From contig JAPKBW010000007.1 in the NCBI GenBank assembly GCA_028823235.1, forward strand, positions 62,001 to 126,000: DNA of 64,000 bases. The letters are read 5' to 3'. Of the stretch, positions 26,008 through 34,734 are shown in pieces (position 1 is the first letter of the stretch; each line of letters starts with the position of its first letter). A model generated the notes under the pieces. It was not told where the DNA came from. It ran no database searches and saw nothing but the letters and a program-made list of their open reading frames with translations. The translations under genes were made by a program, and so were the position numbers. The stretch comes from Longimicrobiales bacterium (GTDB lineage Bacteria; Gemmatimonadota; Gemmatimonadetes; Longimicrobiales; Gaopeijiaceae).

Positions 26008-28086
26008 CTATCTCGTGGAGAACTGTGCATCCTCGACGAGCATCCTCAACTCCCGGGCGAGTGCCGACGCTTCGTTGACTGGGAGTCGGCACGCGTAGTT
26101 GCTGCACACCCAGGCGGTCGGCTTTCCGTTCACTGGTTCGCGATTCTCGAGTAGCGGTGTGCCGGACCCTGATCCACTCCCACGGGTCCCCGCGATGACT
26201 AGGTTCGCGTGCAACGACGAATGAGCGGCTCGGATCAGTCGGTCGGTCGCACCGCCATCGAGGCCATCGTCCTTGAGGCCGACGATTGCGATCTCGGCAG
26301 GTGCGGTGCTCAGGCGCTGTCCGACCACCAGCATTCGACCGAAGGCGGGCCCGAACTGTTTCATGGCATCGGCTTCGCGATCCACGATTCTCTGTGAGAT
26401 GTCGAGCCACGCCGAACGGCCCAAGATCTGTCCGGTGCGGGCCAGAAGTTCAGCAGCGAGCGACGGACCTGACGGCGTCACGTTGTCCATTGGGTCTCGC
26501 GGGCGAAGGATCAGAGCCTCGGCATCGGCCGCAGTGTCAAAGACCGTTCCGGATTTTTCGTCCCAGAATCTCGTGACCACTTCGTTTGCCAGCCACACTG
26601 CTGCGTCCAGCCACTTCGGTTCGAGGGTTGCTGCATGCAGGCTGAGGAGTGCGTTGCCCAGAGAGGCATGATCGTCCAGGAACGCCAGACCTTTCGCCTC
26701 GCCGGCCATCGAGCTGTGGAGCAAGCGGTCGTTGGGCCTCAGGTGCGACCACACGTGTTCGGCTGCACGACTGGCCACGTCCACGTAGTCGGCACGGTCC
26801 AGTGCGGCTCCGGCCTCCGCAAATGCTCGGATCGCGAGTCCGTTCCAGGAGGCAATGATCTTCTCGTCCCGGAACGGCGCTTCGCGCTTCTGACGGGCCG
26901 CGAACAACTTCGCCCGGCATGAAACGATCTTTTCCTCCAGAACGGCCTCCGGCAGGCCGGTCGCTGATGCGAGATCCTCCACGGTCTCGCCGAGATGCGG
27001 AATGTTGCGACCTTCGAAATTGCCGCCCTCTGTGACGCCGTAGATGCGATTGAACAGGCCGGCGTCGGGGCCGAGAATCGAGTCGATTTGGGCGAGGGTC
27101 CACACGTAGAATGTGCCCTCTTCTCCCTCCGAGTCCGCGTCGCGCGCCGAATAGAATCCGCCGGTCGAGTCGGTGAGGTCTCTCGAGACGTAGTCGAGTG
27201 TATCGAGCACGACTTCGCGCAGGTCGTCCGAGTCTGTAAGGCGCCAGGCGTCCAGGTAGGCCCGAGCGAGCAGAGCGTTGTCATACAGCATCTTCTCGAA
27301 ATGGGGCACCAGCCACCGACTATCCACGGAATAGCGGTGAAACCCTCCACCTATATGGTCTCGTATACCTCCGGCGGCCATGCGGCGCAGCGTGTGCACT
27401 GCCATTTCGAGCGCTCGGGGTTCACCAGAGCGAACGTGGTGCACCATCAGGAACTCGAGCGTCACCGGTTGGGGAAACTTCGGAGCTCTGCCGAAGCCCC
27501 CGTACGTCGCGTCATACCGGTTCGCGAGCACCCGCCAGGCTTCCTGAAATACTTCCGATCCGACCTTGCTTTCCGACGCACCTGTTGCCGTCTTGCGAAG
27601 CGCGTCCATAAGCTTCTCTGCTCCACGCCGCACGTCCTCGCGCCGATTAGTCCACGTGTCCGCGATTGACTCCAGAATTTGCGGCAGGGAGGGCATGCCC
27701 GGCTGCGGCTCCGGCGGGTAGTAGGTGCCTCCAAAGAACGGGATGCCTTCCGGCGTGAGAAAAACGGTCATGGGCCATCCACCGCGACCCGTCATCGCCT
27801 GTACGGCCTTCATGTAGATCTGGTCGATATCTGGTCGCTCTTCCCGATCGACCTTGATGTTCACGTAGAGCTTGTTCATTAGTGCCGCGATCGCTGGATC
27901 CTCGAACGATTCTCGCTCCATGACATGACACCAGTGGCAGGAGGAGTAGCCGACGGACAGCAGGATCGGCCGGTCCTCGGAGACAGCTCGTTCGAGCGCT
28001 TCCGGGCCCCAGGGATACCAGTCAACTGGGTTGTCGGCATGCTGCTGCAGATACGGGCTGGACTCTTGCGCGAGTCGATTGGACAT
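26008..28086 (-). CDS. DUF255/YyaL-type thioredoxin-fold and glycosidase-fold protein
   Basis: The protein has 692 residues from the ATG at 28086; a longer frame upstream reads as Pro/Glu/Arg-rich nonsense. The thioredoxin-like N-terminal domain has [19 protein letters not shown] and a CHWC redox motif at 50-53 ([10 protein letters not shown]), then [13 protein letters not shown] and [13 protein letters not shown]. Residues 200-680 form an (alpha/alpha)6-barrel-like region ([33 protein letters not shown]). This is the spermatogenesis-associated protein 20/YyaL family, conserved but without an established reaction. No signal peptide is evident. A divergent gene starts 81 bases away. Confidence 0.92.
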   Translation of the reverse strand: MSNRLAQESSPYLQQHADNPVDWYPWGPEALERAVSEDRPILLSVGYSSCHWCHVMERESFEDPAIAALMNKLYVNIKVDREERPDIDQIYMKAVQAMTGRGGWPMTVFLTPEGIPFFGGTYYPPEPQPGMPSLPQILESIADTWTNRREDVRRGAEKLMDALRKTATGASESKVGSEVFQEAWRVLANRYDATYGGFGRAPKFPQPVTLEFLMVHHVRSGEPRALEMAVHTLRRMAAGGIRDHIGGGFHRYSVDSRWLVPHFEKMLYDNALLARAYLDAWRLTDSDDLREVVLDTLDYVSRDLTDSTGGFYSARDADSEGEEGTFYVWTLAQIDSILGPDAGLFNRIYGVTEGGNFEGRNIPHLGETVEDLASATGLPEAVLEEKIVSCRAKLFAARQKREAPFRDEKIIASWNGLAIRAFAEAGAALDRADYVDVASRAAEHVWSHLRPNDRLLHSSMAGEAKGLAFLDDHASLGNALLSLHAATLEPKWLDAAVWLANEVVTRFWDEKSGTVFDTAADAEALILRPRDPMDNVTPSGPSLAAELLARTGQILGRSAWLDISQRIVDREADAMKQFGPAFGRMLVVGQRLSTAPAEIAIVGLKDDGLDGGATDRLIRAAHSSLHANLVIAGTRGSGSGSGTPLLENREPVNGKPTAWVCSNYACRLPVNEASALARELRMLVEDAQFSTR

Positions 28087-28166
28087 GGGTATTTCCAACC
28101 CTGATTCGTTACCTTTCTGGCGACCTTCTTCGGGGGAGCGTACTCCCACGGGGGGCGTTCGATCCG

Positions 28167-28439
28167 ATGGAGAATGAGCCGCTGTACCTTCGAATTGCTG
28201 GACTCGCCGTGCGGCGCCCGCGAATGATCCCGTACTTGCTTCGGGCTGCCTGGGCCTTCCGGGCTCGGGACTGGTATCGCCGGCCTCCGTTTGTGCCTCT
28301 GCCTCCGCTTTCCTATATGCGCTGGCGGCTCGATACAGCATACGGCAACCCTGACGCAGAGCCTACGATCGACGAGATGGAACGTTATCTCGTCTGGTCC
28401 GCGCGGATGCGGACGCAGATGAAGAGTCCGCAGGTATGA
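28167..28439 (+). CDS. Small conserved-looking protein of unknown function
   Basis: The frame gives 90 residues rich in Arg, Pro, Trp and Tyr ([43 protein letters not shown]) and ends with an acidic helix ([20 protein letters not shown]). There is no signal peptide or clear transmembrane helix; basic amphipathic helices suggest membrane or nucleic-acid contact. The stop overlaps the next start by four bases (ATGA), which supports it being a real gene at the head of the 28.2-30.6 kb run. I do not recognise the family. Confidence 0.7.
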   Translation: MENEPLYLRIAGLAVRRPRMIPYLLRAAWAFRARDWYRRPPFVPLPPLSYMRWRLDTAYGNPDAEPTIDEMERYLVWSARMRTQMKSPQV

Positions 28440-28810
28440 CTCGACTGCTCCTGCTTGTCATTTTCGTCATTGTGACCTGCGCCTACTTCACGAAAACGCG
28501 CGCGATTCTGCTCAATGCAGCCAAGCCGATCGTGACGCCGATCCTGAAGTGGAATACAGGTGAGGAGATGAACCAGGTAGCGCGCAACGTCTTGGAGCAC
28601 GGGCGTCTGTACGGACAATTGCCGAGCGGAGAGGCTTGGCTTGGCTGGCTCGATTCGAGGTATCCGACGACTGATATGCGACTCGATCCCTGGGGGTCGG
28701 CCTATCAGCTCGAGGTGCTTCCCGACTCCGTCGCCATCATCTCTCTGGGGCCGGATCGCGTACGGCTCACAGACGACGACTTCCGCGTGATAGTCTCTCG
28801 GGGATCATGA
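28436..28810 (+). CDS. Membrane-anchored protein with a type II secretion G-like (pseudopilin) C-terminal motif
   Basis: The protein has 124 residues. An N-terminal hydrophobic helix (LLLLVIFVIVTCAYF) anchors a periplasmic domain. The last 45 residues follow the GspG pattern: DPWGSAYQLEV, then a strand, SLGPDRVRLTDDDFRV, in which acidic residues bind calcium in major pseudopilins. The N-terminus lacks the prepilin peptidase site (basic leader, Gly, then Phe and Glu at +5), so it would not be processed as a pilin. It overlaps both neighbours by ATGA. Confidence 0.75.
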   Translation: MTRLLLLVIFVIVTCAYFTKTRAILLNAAKPIVTPILKWNTGEEMNQVARNVLEHGRLYGQLPSGEAWLGWLDSRYPTTDMRLDPWGSAYQLEVLPDSVAIISLGPDRVRLTDDDFRVIVSRGS

Positions 28811-29346
28811 ATCGGTCTCGCGTGCTCCTGATCGTTCTGGCTTGGTTGGTCACGATCGTGCTCGTGTCCTCTACGCTTGGTCGCGAGATCTACGCGGGAC
28901 GAAGCCCCGGCCTCGGTTCGTTCGCCCTCGTGAATTTCGCTGGATACCTCTTTTTTCTCGTGATGCCGATCGAGGCGCTGGTCCCGATCTATGAAGCCGA
29001 AGGGCATGCCGCAGGGACCCTGATCATGCTCGCGGTCATCTCGGGTCTCGCTGGTCAGGTGATCGACTATGCAATCGGTCGGGTGCTGAGTGACCGCGCC
29101 CTCGGGTACATCGGAGAAAAGCGTTTCGAGCGGTTCAACACGAAGATCGAGAAGTGGGGTGGCTGGGCCATCCTGCTGTTCAACTTCCTACCCCTGTCCT
29201 CGCCGACCATGCTCCTCGTGGCGGGCATGACCCGATACAACGCGCTTCGCGCGTTTGCGTTCAGCTCCCTGGGGCTGACCGGGAAGTATGTGATGATCAT
29301 CTACATTTTCGATCTGACCGCGTGGTGGGCGTCCAGGACCCCGTGA
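28807..29346 (+). CDS. DedA/VTT-like membrane protein
   Basis: The protein has 179 residues with four or five hydrophobic segments. It resembles the VTT/SNARE-associated domain of the DedA superfamily: AGQVIDYAIGRVLSDRALGYIGEKRFERFNTKIEKWGGWAILLFNFLPLSSPTM, where G-x-xxxD-YxxGR and the later F-xP motif are characteristic. Members are implicated in lipid-carrier flipping and envelope homeostasis. It is shorter than the average DedA protein. Its ATG overlaps the previous stop and its stop overlaps the GTG of the CoaE-PHP gene. Confidence 0.8.
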   Translation: MNRSRVLLIVLAWLVTIVLVSSTLGREIYAGRSPGLGSFALVNFAGYLFFLVMPIEALVPIYEAEGHAAGTLIMLAVISGLAGQVIDYAIGRVLSDRALGYIGEKRFERFNTKIEKWGGWAILLFNFLPLSSPTMLLVAGMTRYNALRAFAFSSLGLTGKYVMIIYIFDLTAWWASRTP

Positions 29347-30626
29347 GCGAACTGATTTCCGTAGCGCTCACCGGAAATGTCGCCTCCGGAAAATCGACGG
29401 TAGCTGATCGATGGGCGGCATTGGGCGTGCCCGTGATCAGTGCCGATGAGCTCTCGCGTCAGGCCGTGCTGCCGGGTACGCCAGGCCTCGACGAGATCCG
29501 GGCAGTGTTCGGCGAGGGGATTCTTGCTGCGGATGGGACGCTGGACCGTGGTCGACTTCGGTCAGTCATCTTCGAGGACCATGGTCAGCGAAAGAAGTTG
29601 GAGGAGATCCTTCACCCGAAGATCTGGGCATTGCGCTCTCACTGGCTCGAAGAGCAGCGAGCAACTGGCGTCAAGTTGGTGGTTTCGGAGATTCCGCTTT
29701 TGTTCGAATCCGGTCGGAAGGCCGACTTCGATCACGTGGTGGTTGTCGATGCCCCGGGAGAGGTCAGGCTCGAGCGCATGGTGGAGACACGTGGACTCGA
29801 TGTGGTCGAGGCGAAGCGTATCATCGCATCGCAGATGGACGCGGACCTCAAGCGATCAGCCGCGGACTATGTAATCGACAACGTTGGTGACCGAGCGGCC
29901 CTCGATGCAGAAGCGGATCGAATTTTGGGTCTTCTTTGTGGATCAGAGACGACTCGCTCCAGCATGCGGATCGACATGCATCTCCACACGGAGGGGTCGT
30001 GGGACTGTCTTTCCGACGCGGAAAGAATCCTAGAGCGATTGCTGGAGTTGGGCTACGACCGATTCGCGATCACCGATCACAACAAGGTGCACGTCGCGCT
30101 GCGGATGGCCGAGAAGTACCCAGACCGAATCATCCCGGGTGAGGAAGTGAAGACCGGTGAGGGCATCGACGTCATCGGCCTTTATCTTACCGAGGAGATT
30201 CCTAAGGGCACGCCGGCCGAAGAGACGATTCGACGTATCCGGGAACAGGGCGGGATTCCGTATCTGCCGCATCCGTACGCGGGAAGAAAGGGCGGCGGCG
30301 GAAAGTACGCCGATATGCTCGGACCGCTCTGCGATGTCATCGAGGTATTCAACGCCCGCCTGCACTCGGTCCAAGAGAACCATCGAGCGCAGCTTCTCGC
30401 ACAGACGTACGGGAAGCTCCGGGGCGCGGGGTCGGACGCTCACACCATCGGAGAGCTGGGTAACGCCTTTGTCGATCTCCCGTTTCATGCCAATCGCCCC
30501 GACGCGCTGTTGGCGGCTCTTGGGTCGGCCTCGATGGGCGGAACTGAGGCGTCGCGGCTCGTACACCTTGGCTCAACGTGGGCGAGGGTAAGGAAGAATC
30601 TCCCGGGCGGTCGCTCGACCGAGTAG
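29343..30626 (+). CDS. coaE: Dephospho-CoA kinase fused to a PHP-domain phosphoesterase
   Basis: The protein has 427 residues from a GTG that overlaps the DedA-like stop (GTGA). Residues 1-200 are CoaE: VALTGNVASGKSTVAD (P-loop), VISADELSRQAV, LHPKIWALRSHWLEEQ, VSEIPLLFESG and VVVVDAP, the enzyme that phosphorylates dephospho-CoA in the last step of CoA synthesis. Residue 208 begins a PHP domain: IDMHLHTEGSWD with HxH at 213-215, FAITDHNKV, PGEEVKTGEG, LPHPYAG and GAGSDAHT, a full set of metal ligands for a phosphoesterase. The frame is continuous with no stop between the domains. An internal ATG at 29964 could also start the PHP part, but it has no good ribosome site. Confidence 0.9.
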   Translation: MSELISVALTGNVASGKSTVADRWAALGVPVISADELSRQAVLPGTPGLDEIRAVFGEGILAADGTLDRGRLRSVIFEDHGQRKKLEEILHPKIWALRSHWLEEQRATGVKLVVSEIPLLFESGRKADFDHVVVVDAPGEVRLERMVETRGLDVVEAKRIIASQMDADLKRSAADYVIDNVGDRAALDAEADRILGLLCGSETTRSSMRIDMHLHTEGSWDCLSDAERILERLLELGYDRFAITDHNKVHVALRMAEKYPDRIIPGEEVKTGEGIDVIGLYLTEEIPKGTPAEETIRRIREQGGIPYLPHPYAGRKGGGGKYADMLGPLCDVIEVFNARLHSVQENHRAQLLAQTYGKLRGAGSDAHTIGELGNAFVDLPFHANRPDALLAALGSASMGGTEASRLVHLGSTWARVRKNLPGGRSTE

Positions 30627-30710
30627 CGGCCGGCCCCCCGCTGGCAGTACGTTTTATTTCCGTCCACCAGCGGACGGTCGAGATTTTCACTTTCAGGGTC
30701 AGGATCCTTT

Positions 30711-31739
30711 TTGAGCTACCGGACGCCTGCGCATCGAGCGGCAGCGGTCAACGAAGTCCGGAACGCGCTTCTCGCGTCTCGGCGTGCGGTTCTGACCACC
30801 CATCTCAACGCCGACGGCGATGGGGCGGGTTCACAGGCTGCTCTCGCATCGTGGCTTCGCGCCAATGGTACCGAGGCGTTCATCGTCAATCCGACCGCCT
30901 TCCCGAATTCGTTCAAGTTCATGCTCGAGAGCGAGGACTGCATTGTCCCTGCCGGATCTGGACGCGCGAGAGATATATGCGACACCGCGGACCTGGCAGT
31001 TATTCTCGACACTGGTGAGGTCCCGCGCATCGGACGTGTCGCCGAGATGATCCGGAAGCTGCCGACGGTCGTGATCGATCATCACCCGATTGGAGATCAC
31101 GCAATCGGTGGAATCTCACTTCGAGACTCCACGGCGTGCGCCACGGGCGAATTGGTATTCGACCTCATTCACACGTCGAACGGTCCGTGGAGTGATGCGA
31201 TCACCCACGGCGTCTATGTCGCGATACTCACGGATACCGGCGGCTTTCGATTCGACAACGCGACCCCGGGCTGCCACAAAGTGATCGCAGAGGTCGTGGA
31301 ACGGGGTGTTAATCCCGAGAAAATGCACGAACGCATTTACGGTTCCTCGCCGATGAGGAAGTGGCAGGTCTTACAGCATGCGCTCGTCACGCTTGAGCAT
31401 GAGGAAGAGACCGGGATCTCCTGGATGATCATCCCGAAGGAACCGTTTGAAGAACTAGGCGCTACGGCTGAAGATCTCGAGGGCATCGTCGATATCCCGC
31501 GCTCGATTAGCGGAACGGAAGTGGGTGTGCTTTTTCGACTGACCAAGTCCGGTGAGGTGAAGATGTCGTTCCGCTCGAATGGGCTGGTCGACGTGAACAC
31601 CCTGGCTCGACTCTTCAATGGTGGTGGACATGTGAAGGCGTCCGGTGCCATCACGCCGGGGCCTATGGATGCTGCGATCGACCGGGTGCTGACCGCCACT
31701 CGAAAGGCCGTTAAGAAGAGTCGGACGGTTGGAGCATGA
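30711..31739 (+). CDS. nrnA: NrnA-like DHH/DHHA1 phosphoesterase
   Basis: The protein has 342 residues from a TTG with AGGA upstream. It has the DHH-subfamily motifs: LTTHLNADGDGAGSQAAL (NADGDAxGS metal site), AVILDTGEVPRIG, VVIDHHPIGD (DHH), YVAILTDTGGFRFDNAT and the DHHA1 end MSFRSNGLVDVNTLARLFNGGGHVKASG. NrnA proteins degrade nanoRNAs of two to five nucleotides and dephosphorylate pAp. Cytoplasmic. It follows the CoaE-PHP gene after 84 bases, a gap containing a weak 6-base-pair hairpin (30660-30677) without a T-run. Confidence 0.92.
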   Translation: MSYRTPAHRAAAVNEVRNALLASRRAVLTTHLNADGDGAGSQAALASWLRANGTEAFIVNPTAFPNSFKFMLESEDCIVPAGSGRARDICDTADLAVILDTGEVPRIGRVAEMIRKLPTVVIDHHPIGDHAIGGISLRDSTACATGELVFDLIHTSNGPWSDAITHGVYVAILTDTGGFRFDNATPGCHKVIAEVVERGVNPEKMHERIYGSSPMRKWQVLQHALVTLEHEEETGISWMIIPKEPFEELGATAEDLEGIVDIPRSISGTEVGVLFRLTKSGEVKMSFRSNGLVDVNTLARLFNGGGHVKASGAITPGPMDAAIDRVLTATRKAVKKSRTVGA

Positions 31740-31767
31740 GCCTTCTCCACTTGAGTCAGGTGATGCA

Positions 31768-32205
31768 GTGAGGGCTCCGACGATCCCCAAAAAGGCGGAC
31801 CCGGGTGTCCCGGAAGCGCTGCCGCGCACCCTGATTCGACTCCGGGATCGACTCGGTGTCGAGTCGATCGACCGACTCTGGATTTTCCCGCCTGCGCGAA
31901 AAGGGCGTCGCGAGCAGGGACTCGTCGCGGTGAGCACGTATCAGGAGGGTGAGGAGCGCCACAGTATGGTGACCGTCGCCTACAACGCTGAGCACACCGG
32001 AAAGGGTGTGACGGTGGAGCAGACTTTTCATCGAGAGGGCCTCGCCCCTCCCGATCGCTTCCCGCCAGTAATGCAGGGAGTCGTTCAGCGGTCTGGGGAG
32101 GGCGCAGGAGAGCCACGCGAGGTGGAGATCCAGGCCTCGGCACCCCGGTTCGAAGAGCTCATGGAGGAGTATGACGAGGTATTCATCGGCACCCCGGAGG
32201 TATGA
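31768..32205 (+). CDS. Protein of unknown function upstream of a Fur-family gene
   Basis: The protein has 145 residues from a GTG at 31768 with AGGTGA just upstream; a TTG at 31729 would give 158 residues and overlap nrnA. The sequence is charged and soluble, with RTLIRLRDRLGVESIDRLWIFPPARKGRREQGLV and a later PRFEELMEEYDEVFIG. It looks like one alpha/beta domain without cysteines or a recognisable active site. The stop overlaps the ATG of the Fur-family gene (ATGA), so it is cotranslated with a metal or peroxide regulator. I do not recognise the family. Confidence 0.7.
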   Translation: MRAPTIPKKADPGVPEALPRTLIRLRDRLGVESIDRLWIFPPARKGRREQGLVAVSTYQEGEERHSMVTVAYNAEHTGKGVTVEQTFHREGLAPPDRFPPVMQGVVQRSGEGAGEPREVEIQASAPRFEELMEEYDEVFIGTPEV

Positions 32206-32705
32206 TGACTGCAAAGGGAGCACTTCCGTTTATCCGTCTCTTTGGTAGGTATCTGAGAGATCAGGGCCTGCCGGTGACACACCAGAGAGAGACAGTCGCG
32301 GACGTCGTATTCGCTTCTGATGGCCATCTCTCGGTCGACGACATCGAGAGCGCCCTCCGCTCGCGAGACGAGCGAATTGGAAAAGCCACGATCTACCGCA
32401 CCCTCGATCTTCTCGTGCGGAGCCGGCTGGTCGAGGAGCACGACTTCGGGGAGGGCTTCAAGCGCTACGAGCATCGGCTCTCGAACCATCCGGTCCACGA
32501 GCACATGATCTGTGTGGAATGCGCGATGGTCACCGAGTTCGAGAGCAATGAGCTTTACAGGATCGAGAACCGAGTGCGAGCCAATTACGGCTTCATCCCG
32601 GTTCGCAGACGCCTCGAGATCTATGGCCTCTGTAAGTCGTGCCAGAACTCCGGGGTTGAGCTGACGACGGAGGGACTTATTTGTCCGATCGAAATCGTCC
32701 GCTGA
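32202..32705 (+). CDS. Fur-family metal-dependent transcription regulator
   Basis: The protein has 167 residues. The winged-helix N-terminal part has LPVTHQRETVADVVFASDGHLSVDDIESALRSR and KATIYRTLDLLVRSRLVEE, the Fur recognition-helix pattern. The dimerisation part has HPVHEHMICVECAMVTEF and LCKSCQNSG, giving the two CxxC pairs of the structural zinc site. Which metal or signal it senses (iron, zinc or peroxide) is not decided by these motifs. It starts inside the previous stop (ATGA) and is followed 7 bases later by agmatinase. Confidence 0.93.
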   Translation: MMTAKGALPFIRLFGRYLRDQGLPVTHQRETVADVVFASDGHLSVDDIESALRSRDERIGKATIYRTLDLLVRSRLVEEHDFGEGFKRYEHRLSNHPVHEHMICVECAMVTEFESNELYRIENRVRANYGFIPVRRRLEIYGLCKSCQNSGVELTTEGLICPIEIVR

Positions 32706-32712
32706 GAGACTG

Positions 32713-33705
32713 ATGCCGAATCGACGTGACCCTGAGGCTGCGGGCCGCGGCCTCGAAGACAACGCTCCTCACGGCGTGCCATCCGGCTTGGGTGATCTCC
32801 CTTGGGAGTTGCCGCATACGTTTCTTGGGCTGGATGCGCCCGCGGCTTCCTTCGATCGGGCTGACGCCGTCCTGCTTCCCGTTCCTTACGAGTCGACGAC
32901 GTCTTGGGGCAGTGGTACCCGACGAGGCCCCGAGGGTATCATCTCCGCCTCCCGGTATATCGAACTGTACGATCAGGAGTTCGGCTGCGAGCCCGGAGAT
33001 CGAATCGGAATTCATACGCTTCCGGCCCTTGAGCTCACCCGGGCCGGCGCCACACCCGCGATGCTGGAGCTCCAGGAGGCGTACGCACGGGTAGCGGATA
33101 CCTGTGCTGACCGTTTCCTGCTCATGCTGGGTGGGGAGCACTCTGTGTCGTCACCCGCCGTTCTCGCTCAAGCCGAGCGGCTGGCCGCTAAACATCCGGA
33201 AGAGCGACTTTCGGTTCTTCAGATGGACGCCCATGCGGATCTCAGGGCGGAATTCGAAGGGACGCCCCACTCACACGCGAGTGCGATGGCACGAGTCTTG
33301 GCGAAAGCTGATGTGGTAGCGGTTGGTGTACGCGGCGTCAGCCAAGAAGAGGTAGACGCCAGTGCGTCCGCTTGTGGCTCGACGCTCATATGGGCCGACG
33401 AAATGTGGGAGGACGACGCCTGGATGGACGGTGCTCTGGAGGCCCTCGGTCCGAAGGTGTACCTGACCTTCGATGTGGACTACTTCGATCCGTCTCTCAT
33501 GCCCTCGACGGGGACGCCGGAGCCTGGTGGCGGAGACTGGTATCGGACGCTCAGATTCCTCAAGCGCGTCTTTGCCGAGCGTGAGGTGGTGGCGGCGGAC
33601 ATCGTCGAGCTCGCACCGACTCCGGGGATGCCCGCTCCGGACTTCCTCGTGGCCAAGCTCGCGTACAAGCTGATATCGTATCGATTCCAGAATCGCTTGG
33701 TCTGA
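32713..33705 (+). CDS. speB: Agmatinase-like ureohydrolase
   Basis: The protein has 330 residues, about 20 longer than usual at the N-terminus. Ureohydrolase motifs are complete: MLGGEHSVSSPAV, SVLQMDAHADLRAEFEG, TPHSHASAMARV and LTFDVDYFDPSLMPSTGTPEPGG, which together supply the two-manganese site. SpeB converts agmatine to putrescine and urea in polyamine synthesis. Arginase or another guanidino hydrolase is possible because loop specificity cannot be judged here. It lies 7 bases after the Fur-family gene, perhaps in the same transcript. Confidence 0.9.
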   Translation: MPNRRDPEAAGRGLEDNAPHGVPSGLGDLPWELPHTFLGLDAPAASFDRADAVLLPVPYESTTSWGSGTRRGPEGIISASRYIELYDQEFGCEPGDRIGIHTLPALELTRAGATPAMLELQEAYARVADTCADRFLLMLGGEHSVSSPAVLAQAERLAAKHPEERLSVLQMDAHADLRAEFEGTPHSHASAMARVLAKADVVAVGVRGVSQEEVDASASACGSTLIWADEMWEDDAWMDGALEALGPKVYLTFDVDYFDPSLMPSTGTPEPGGGDWYRTLRFLKRVFAEREVVAADIVELAPTPGMPAPDFLVAKLAYKLISYRFQNRLV

Positions 33706-33778
33706 TTCAACCCAAATCCTGACACATTTAGTCCAAGGCTGGATTCGTACAGGACGCTGAGGCGGCCAGGCGGTAGCG

Positions 33779-33955
33779 TTGGTTGGTGCGTGGCTGGCGG
33801 TGGCAACGGGCATTAGGGCCTATGTTCAGGCGCGAAAGGCACACGCAGAAGAGCATGCGTCACAACTGCTCTCCGGTGTGAAGGGGGAAGAAGGAGAGCG
33901 AGCCGAAGTGGCCGCCGACTCTAGAGAACTTGAATCGGAGCACGGATCACCGTGA
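33779..33955 (+). CDS. Small single-pass protein coupled to ccdA
   Basis: A 58-codon frame from a TTG at 33779 ends in a TGA that overlaps the ccdA start (GTGA). The product has one N-terminal hydrophobic helix (LVGAWLAVATGIRAYV), a basic patch (QARKAHAEEH) and an acidic tail (GVKGEEGERAEVAAD). The layout is like CcmD-type accessory peptides of cytochrome c maturation, but the similarity is only in size and topology. A GTG at 33800 is an alternative start that would lose half of the helix. An in-frame stop lies at 33758. Confidence 0.45.
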   Translation: MVGAWLAVATGIRAYVQARKAHAEEHASQLLSGVKGEEGERAEVAADSRELESEHGSP

Positions 33956-34683
33956 ACGAAGTCGACGTCGGAATCATGATCGCGTTTTCGGCAGGGATTT
34001 TTTCCTTTCTGTCACCGTGCGTGCTGCCGCTCGTGCCTAGCTACCTCGCGTTCGTAACCGGGATGAGTCTCGAAGACCTGCAAGAAGGCGTAGATCGACG
34101 CGCCACTTTTACGCACTCGCTGCTCTTTGTGACCGGCTTCAGCTTGATCTTCATTCTTCTCGGTGCGTCGGCGTCGTTCCTCGGGCAGTTTTTTCGCTTG
34201 TACGAGGTATGGATCGCCCGAATCGGTGGAGTGGTCATTATTCTTCTTGGCATGCACCTCGCAGGCGTTTTCAGGCTTGCGCCGCTCATGCAGGAGAAGC
34301 GCATCCACTTGGCCAATAAGCCGGCAGGTTACCTCGGTACGCTGGGAGTCGGGATGGCCTTTGGCGCGGGTTGGACGCCATGCATCGGTCCGATCCTCGG
34401 TGCGATTCTCACCTACGGTATGACACAAGACACGATGTGGGCGGGCGTAGGGCTTCTGAGCGTGTACTCGCTCGGCCTCGCGATCCCATTTCTCTTGGCA
34501 TCCCTCGCGCTCGACCGGTTTTTACAGACGTTCCAGAAATTCAAGAAGTGGATCCCGGTCATGGAGAAGGCGTCAGGCGCACTCCTGATCGTGTTGGGTA
34601 TCCTGCTGTTGACCGGCAAGTTCACGGTGCTGGCTGCCTACATGAATCAGTTCGCTCCGGCGTTCATTCTGGAGCGCATCTAG
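33952..34683 (+). CDS. ccdA: Cytochrome c biogenesis/thiol transport protein CcdA
   Basis: The protein has 243 residues and six hydrophobic segments. Cysteine 23 in FLSPCVLPLVPSYLAF and cysteine 144 in GWTPCIGPILG are the redox pair of the CcdA/DsbD core, each inside a membrane helix. CcdA moves electrons from cytoplasmic thioredoxin to periplasmic thiol-disulfide proteins, for heme attachment or disulfide repair. The GTG overlaps the stop of the small membrane protein. It converges with the ABC exporter gene. Confidence 0.94.
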   Translation: MNEVDVGIMIAFSAGIFSFLSPCVLPLVPSYLAFVTGMSLEDLQEGVDRRATFTHSLLFVTGFSLIFILLGASASFLGQFFRLYEVWIARIGGVVIILLGMHLAGVFRLAPLMQEKRIHLANKPAGYLGTLGVGMAFGAGWTPCIGPILGAILTYGMTQDTMWAGVGLLSVYSLGLAIPFLLASLALDRFLQTFQKFKKWIPVMEKASGALLIVLGILLLTGKFTVLAAYMNQFAPAFILERI

Positions 34684-34734
34684 AACGCTGGCTGGGGGAG
34701 GCAGAACGCTCCACTGGCCGGTGCCTCACGCAGG

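Noticed and set aside
30660-30677. Hairpin CCGTCC-ACCAGC-GGACGG between CoaE-PHP and nrnA genes
   Set aside because: Only six base pairs and no T-run on either strand, so it is not a convincing terminator.
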